This document shows positions 15,094-16,109 of a stretch of DNA of 16,109 nucleotides, in pieces. Below the pieces are notes generated by a model, which had not been told where the DNA came from, made no database searches, and worked only from the letters and a program-made list of their open reading frames with translations. This DNA is from Bacteroidales bacterium (GTDB taxonomy: Bacteria; Bacteroidota; Bacteroidia; Bacteroidales; VadinHA17), in NCBI GenBank assembly GCA_003501665.1, contig DNOQ01000050.1:1-16109 (forward strand), given 5' to 3'. A program made the translations under genes and the position numbers. Every line of letters begins with the position of its first letter. Position 1 is the first letter of the stretch.

Positions 15094-15156
15094 CAATAAA
15101 ACAATTTTTTTATGAACGTTTTGTTATATAATTCAATTATATTAATGGTGAAATTT

Positions 15157-15164
15157 TATATTTG
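15157..15164 (+). promoter_or_regulatory. Candidate Bacteroidota -7 promoter element of the exported-protein gene
   Basis: TATATTTG fits TAnnTTTG exactly and would start transcription near 15171, about 32 bases before ATG 15203. No TTTG stands at the usual -33 distance; the nearest is at 15120-15123, too far, which may mean that an activator is needed. Confidence 0.45.
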
Positions 15165-15202
15165 ACAGATAGCCGTTTATTGCAATTCATTAAGAAAATC
15201 AG

Positions 15203-16109
15203 ATGTTGAAATATTTATCTTCATATTTGAACTGGTATATGTGGCTCCTTAACTGGTTTTTTCTGTTAATCTTTTTAACGGGGCCAGCGGTGCCTGCGCA
15301 GGAGATTGAGCAGATTGGAATTGAAGCCACGCGGGGATTAGTAACAGGAAGGATTTATTTATCGGACAGTACAATTCTGAGCCCGGGTACTCCCAGACCG
15401 CTTTTCAGTTTCCTTCTGAACGGGAAATACTGTACTTCTGCCGATTTTGCCGCGATAAAAAGTGATTCTGTTTTTTCGCAAACGGTAAGCAATTTACTGA
15501 GAATAACATTCAGCCTTCCGGTATCATCTGATCCTGGCTGGATATGCGGCATAACCTTCACAAACACAGGTAAAGATACAATTACAATAAGTAATGTCGT
15601 CCCCTATGGTGAGGACAAATCATCAGTTTATATCACCGGCAACGGGCCGCCTGATCTGGCAAGGGCATACCTGTTCAGGCCGGGTTTCAGGCCGTTAAGA
15701 GTGATACTTCCGGATAATGCATGGGAGTTGGGTTATGCGTCATTTTCTGCCGGTGATCATGCTGTATGCGCCCTTGCAAGAAGAACTGGTGTTGAAGGTG
15801 GTTTGAGAAAGAGATATGAGACTTTGCTCCCTCCCGGAGCAGGTGTCCAATATACAATGTATACAAACCTTTACAGGGGAAGCTGGCAGGAAGGTATCCG
15901 TATGATGTTCAGAGAGAAATATTTGTTTGATCTTGAAAGATTTGATAACTCATTATACGAAAGGAGAGACCTTGCCTGGATCCGCCAAAGCTACCTGATC
16001 GTATTGCAGATGGCATGGGACCGGGAATTTTATGACAGGCAGACAGGCAGATATACATACCCCGAGCTTCTTAAAAAAAATCTTGAGGATTTCGGTAAGA
16101 TTGATATCT
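15203..16109 (+). CDS. Exported protein of unknown function, 3' end outside window
   Basis: The frame is open from ATG 15203 to the window end (302 codons), so the gene is truncated on the right. An N-terminal signal peptide is evident: an aromatic-rich hydrophobic run WLLNWFFLLIFLTGPAVPA followed by QEIEQ, with cleavage likely near residue 33 after PAVPA. A later ATG at 15239 would give a shorter signal peptide. Residues about 40-215 are rich in beta-strand-like segments (LLRITFSLPVSSDPGWICGITFTNTGKDTITISNVVPYG), suggesting a beta-sandwich. The last part (WIRQSYLIVLQMAWDREFYDRQTGRYTYPELLKKNLEDFGKID) looks like the entry to an alpha/beta domain. The layout recalls secreted glycoside-hydrolase-like proteins of Bacteroidota, but I see no catalytic motif and do not assign one. 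Confidence 0.75.
   Translation, partial: MLKYLSSYLNWYMWLLNWFFLLIFLTGPAVPAQEIEQIGIEATRGLVTGRIYLSDSTILSPGTPRPLFSFLLNGKYCTSADFAAIKSDSVFSQTVSNLLRITFSLPVSSDPGWICGITFTNTGKDTITISNVVPYGEDKSSVYITGNGPPDLARAYLFRPGFRPLRVILPDNAWELGYASFSAGDHAVCALARRTGVEGGLRKRYETLLPPGAGVQYTMYTNLYRGSWQEGIRMMFREKYLFDLERFDNSLYERRDLAWIRQSYLIVLQMAWDREFYDRQTGRYTYPELLKKNLEDFGKIDI

Noticed and set aside
15355..15567. 70-residue minus-strand frame
   Set aside because: It is antisense within the continuous exported-protein frame and has no start context or recognisable motif.

Overview
The window looks like chromosomal housekeeping DNA from a member of Bacteroidota, most likely Bacteroidales or a close relative. The evidence is the moderately AT-rich composition, the gene order (TPR protein-ribH beside recF-dciA; ndk beside a DHH phosphoesterase and a GldI-like FKBP lipoprotein), the short RsmI-type methyltransferase, weak Shine-Dalgarno sequences, and exact matches to the Bacteroidota -7 promoter element TAnnTTTG in three upstream regions. 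I see no rRNA, tRNA, CRISPR array, transposase or phage gene.

Left part (1-7083): the 3' part of a large AddB-like PD-(D/E)XK nuclease with an iron-sulphur cysteine set runs off the left edge. It meets, tail to tail, a four-gene minus-strand cluster that reads TPR membrane protein -> ribH (lumazine synthase) -> fused two-domain DUF1538 (UmpA/UmpB-type) membrane protein -> a protein with up to three PII-like domains. The gaps are 4 and 10 bases and the last pair overlaps by 8, so this is probably one transcription unit. It joins a riboflavin enzyme to a likely cation/proton transporter and its likely nucleotide- or metabolite-sensing regulator.

Middle (7084-12664): a 337-base divergent intergenic region ends in ten perfect copies of an 8-base repeat that abut the ATG of recF. 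recF overlaps a DciA-like DUF721 gene. Then come, on the minus strand, ndk followed by an uncharacterised 582-residue protein with a transglutaminase-like core, and, on the plus strand, a divergent DHH phosphoesterase (NrnA-like) followed by a GldI-like FKBP lipoprotein.

Right part (12665-16109): a second FKBP lipoprotein, an RsmI-type methyltransferase on the opposite strand, a PhnP-like metallo-beta-lactamase-fold hydrolase with a GTG start, a 70-residue lipoprotein on the minus strand, and the start of an exported protein of unknown function that runs off the right edge behind a good Bacteroidota-type promoter.

All four convergent gene pairs are separated by only 2-5 bases, so termination signals must lie inside coding sequence. 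One such bidirectional hairpin is visible at 14785-14821. The most interesting items are the octamer array touching recF, the fused DUF1538 transporter with its multi-PII partner, and the transglutaminase-like protein.
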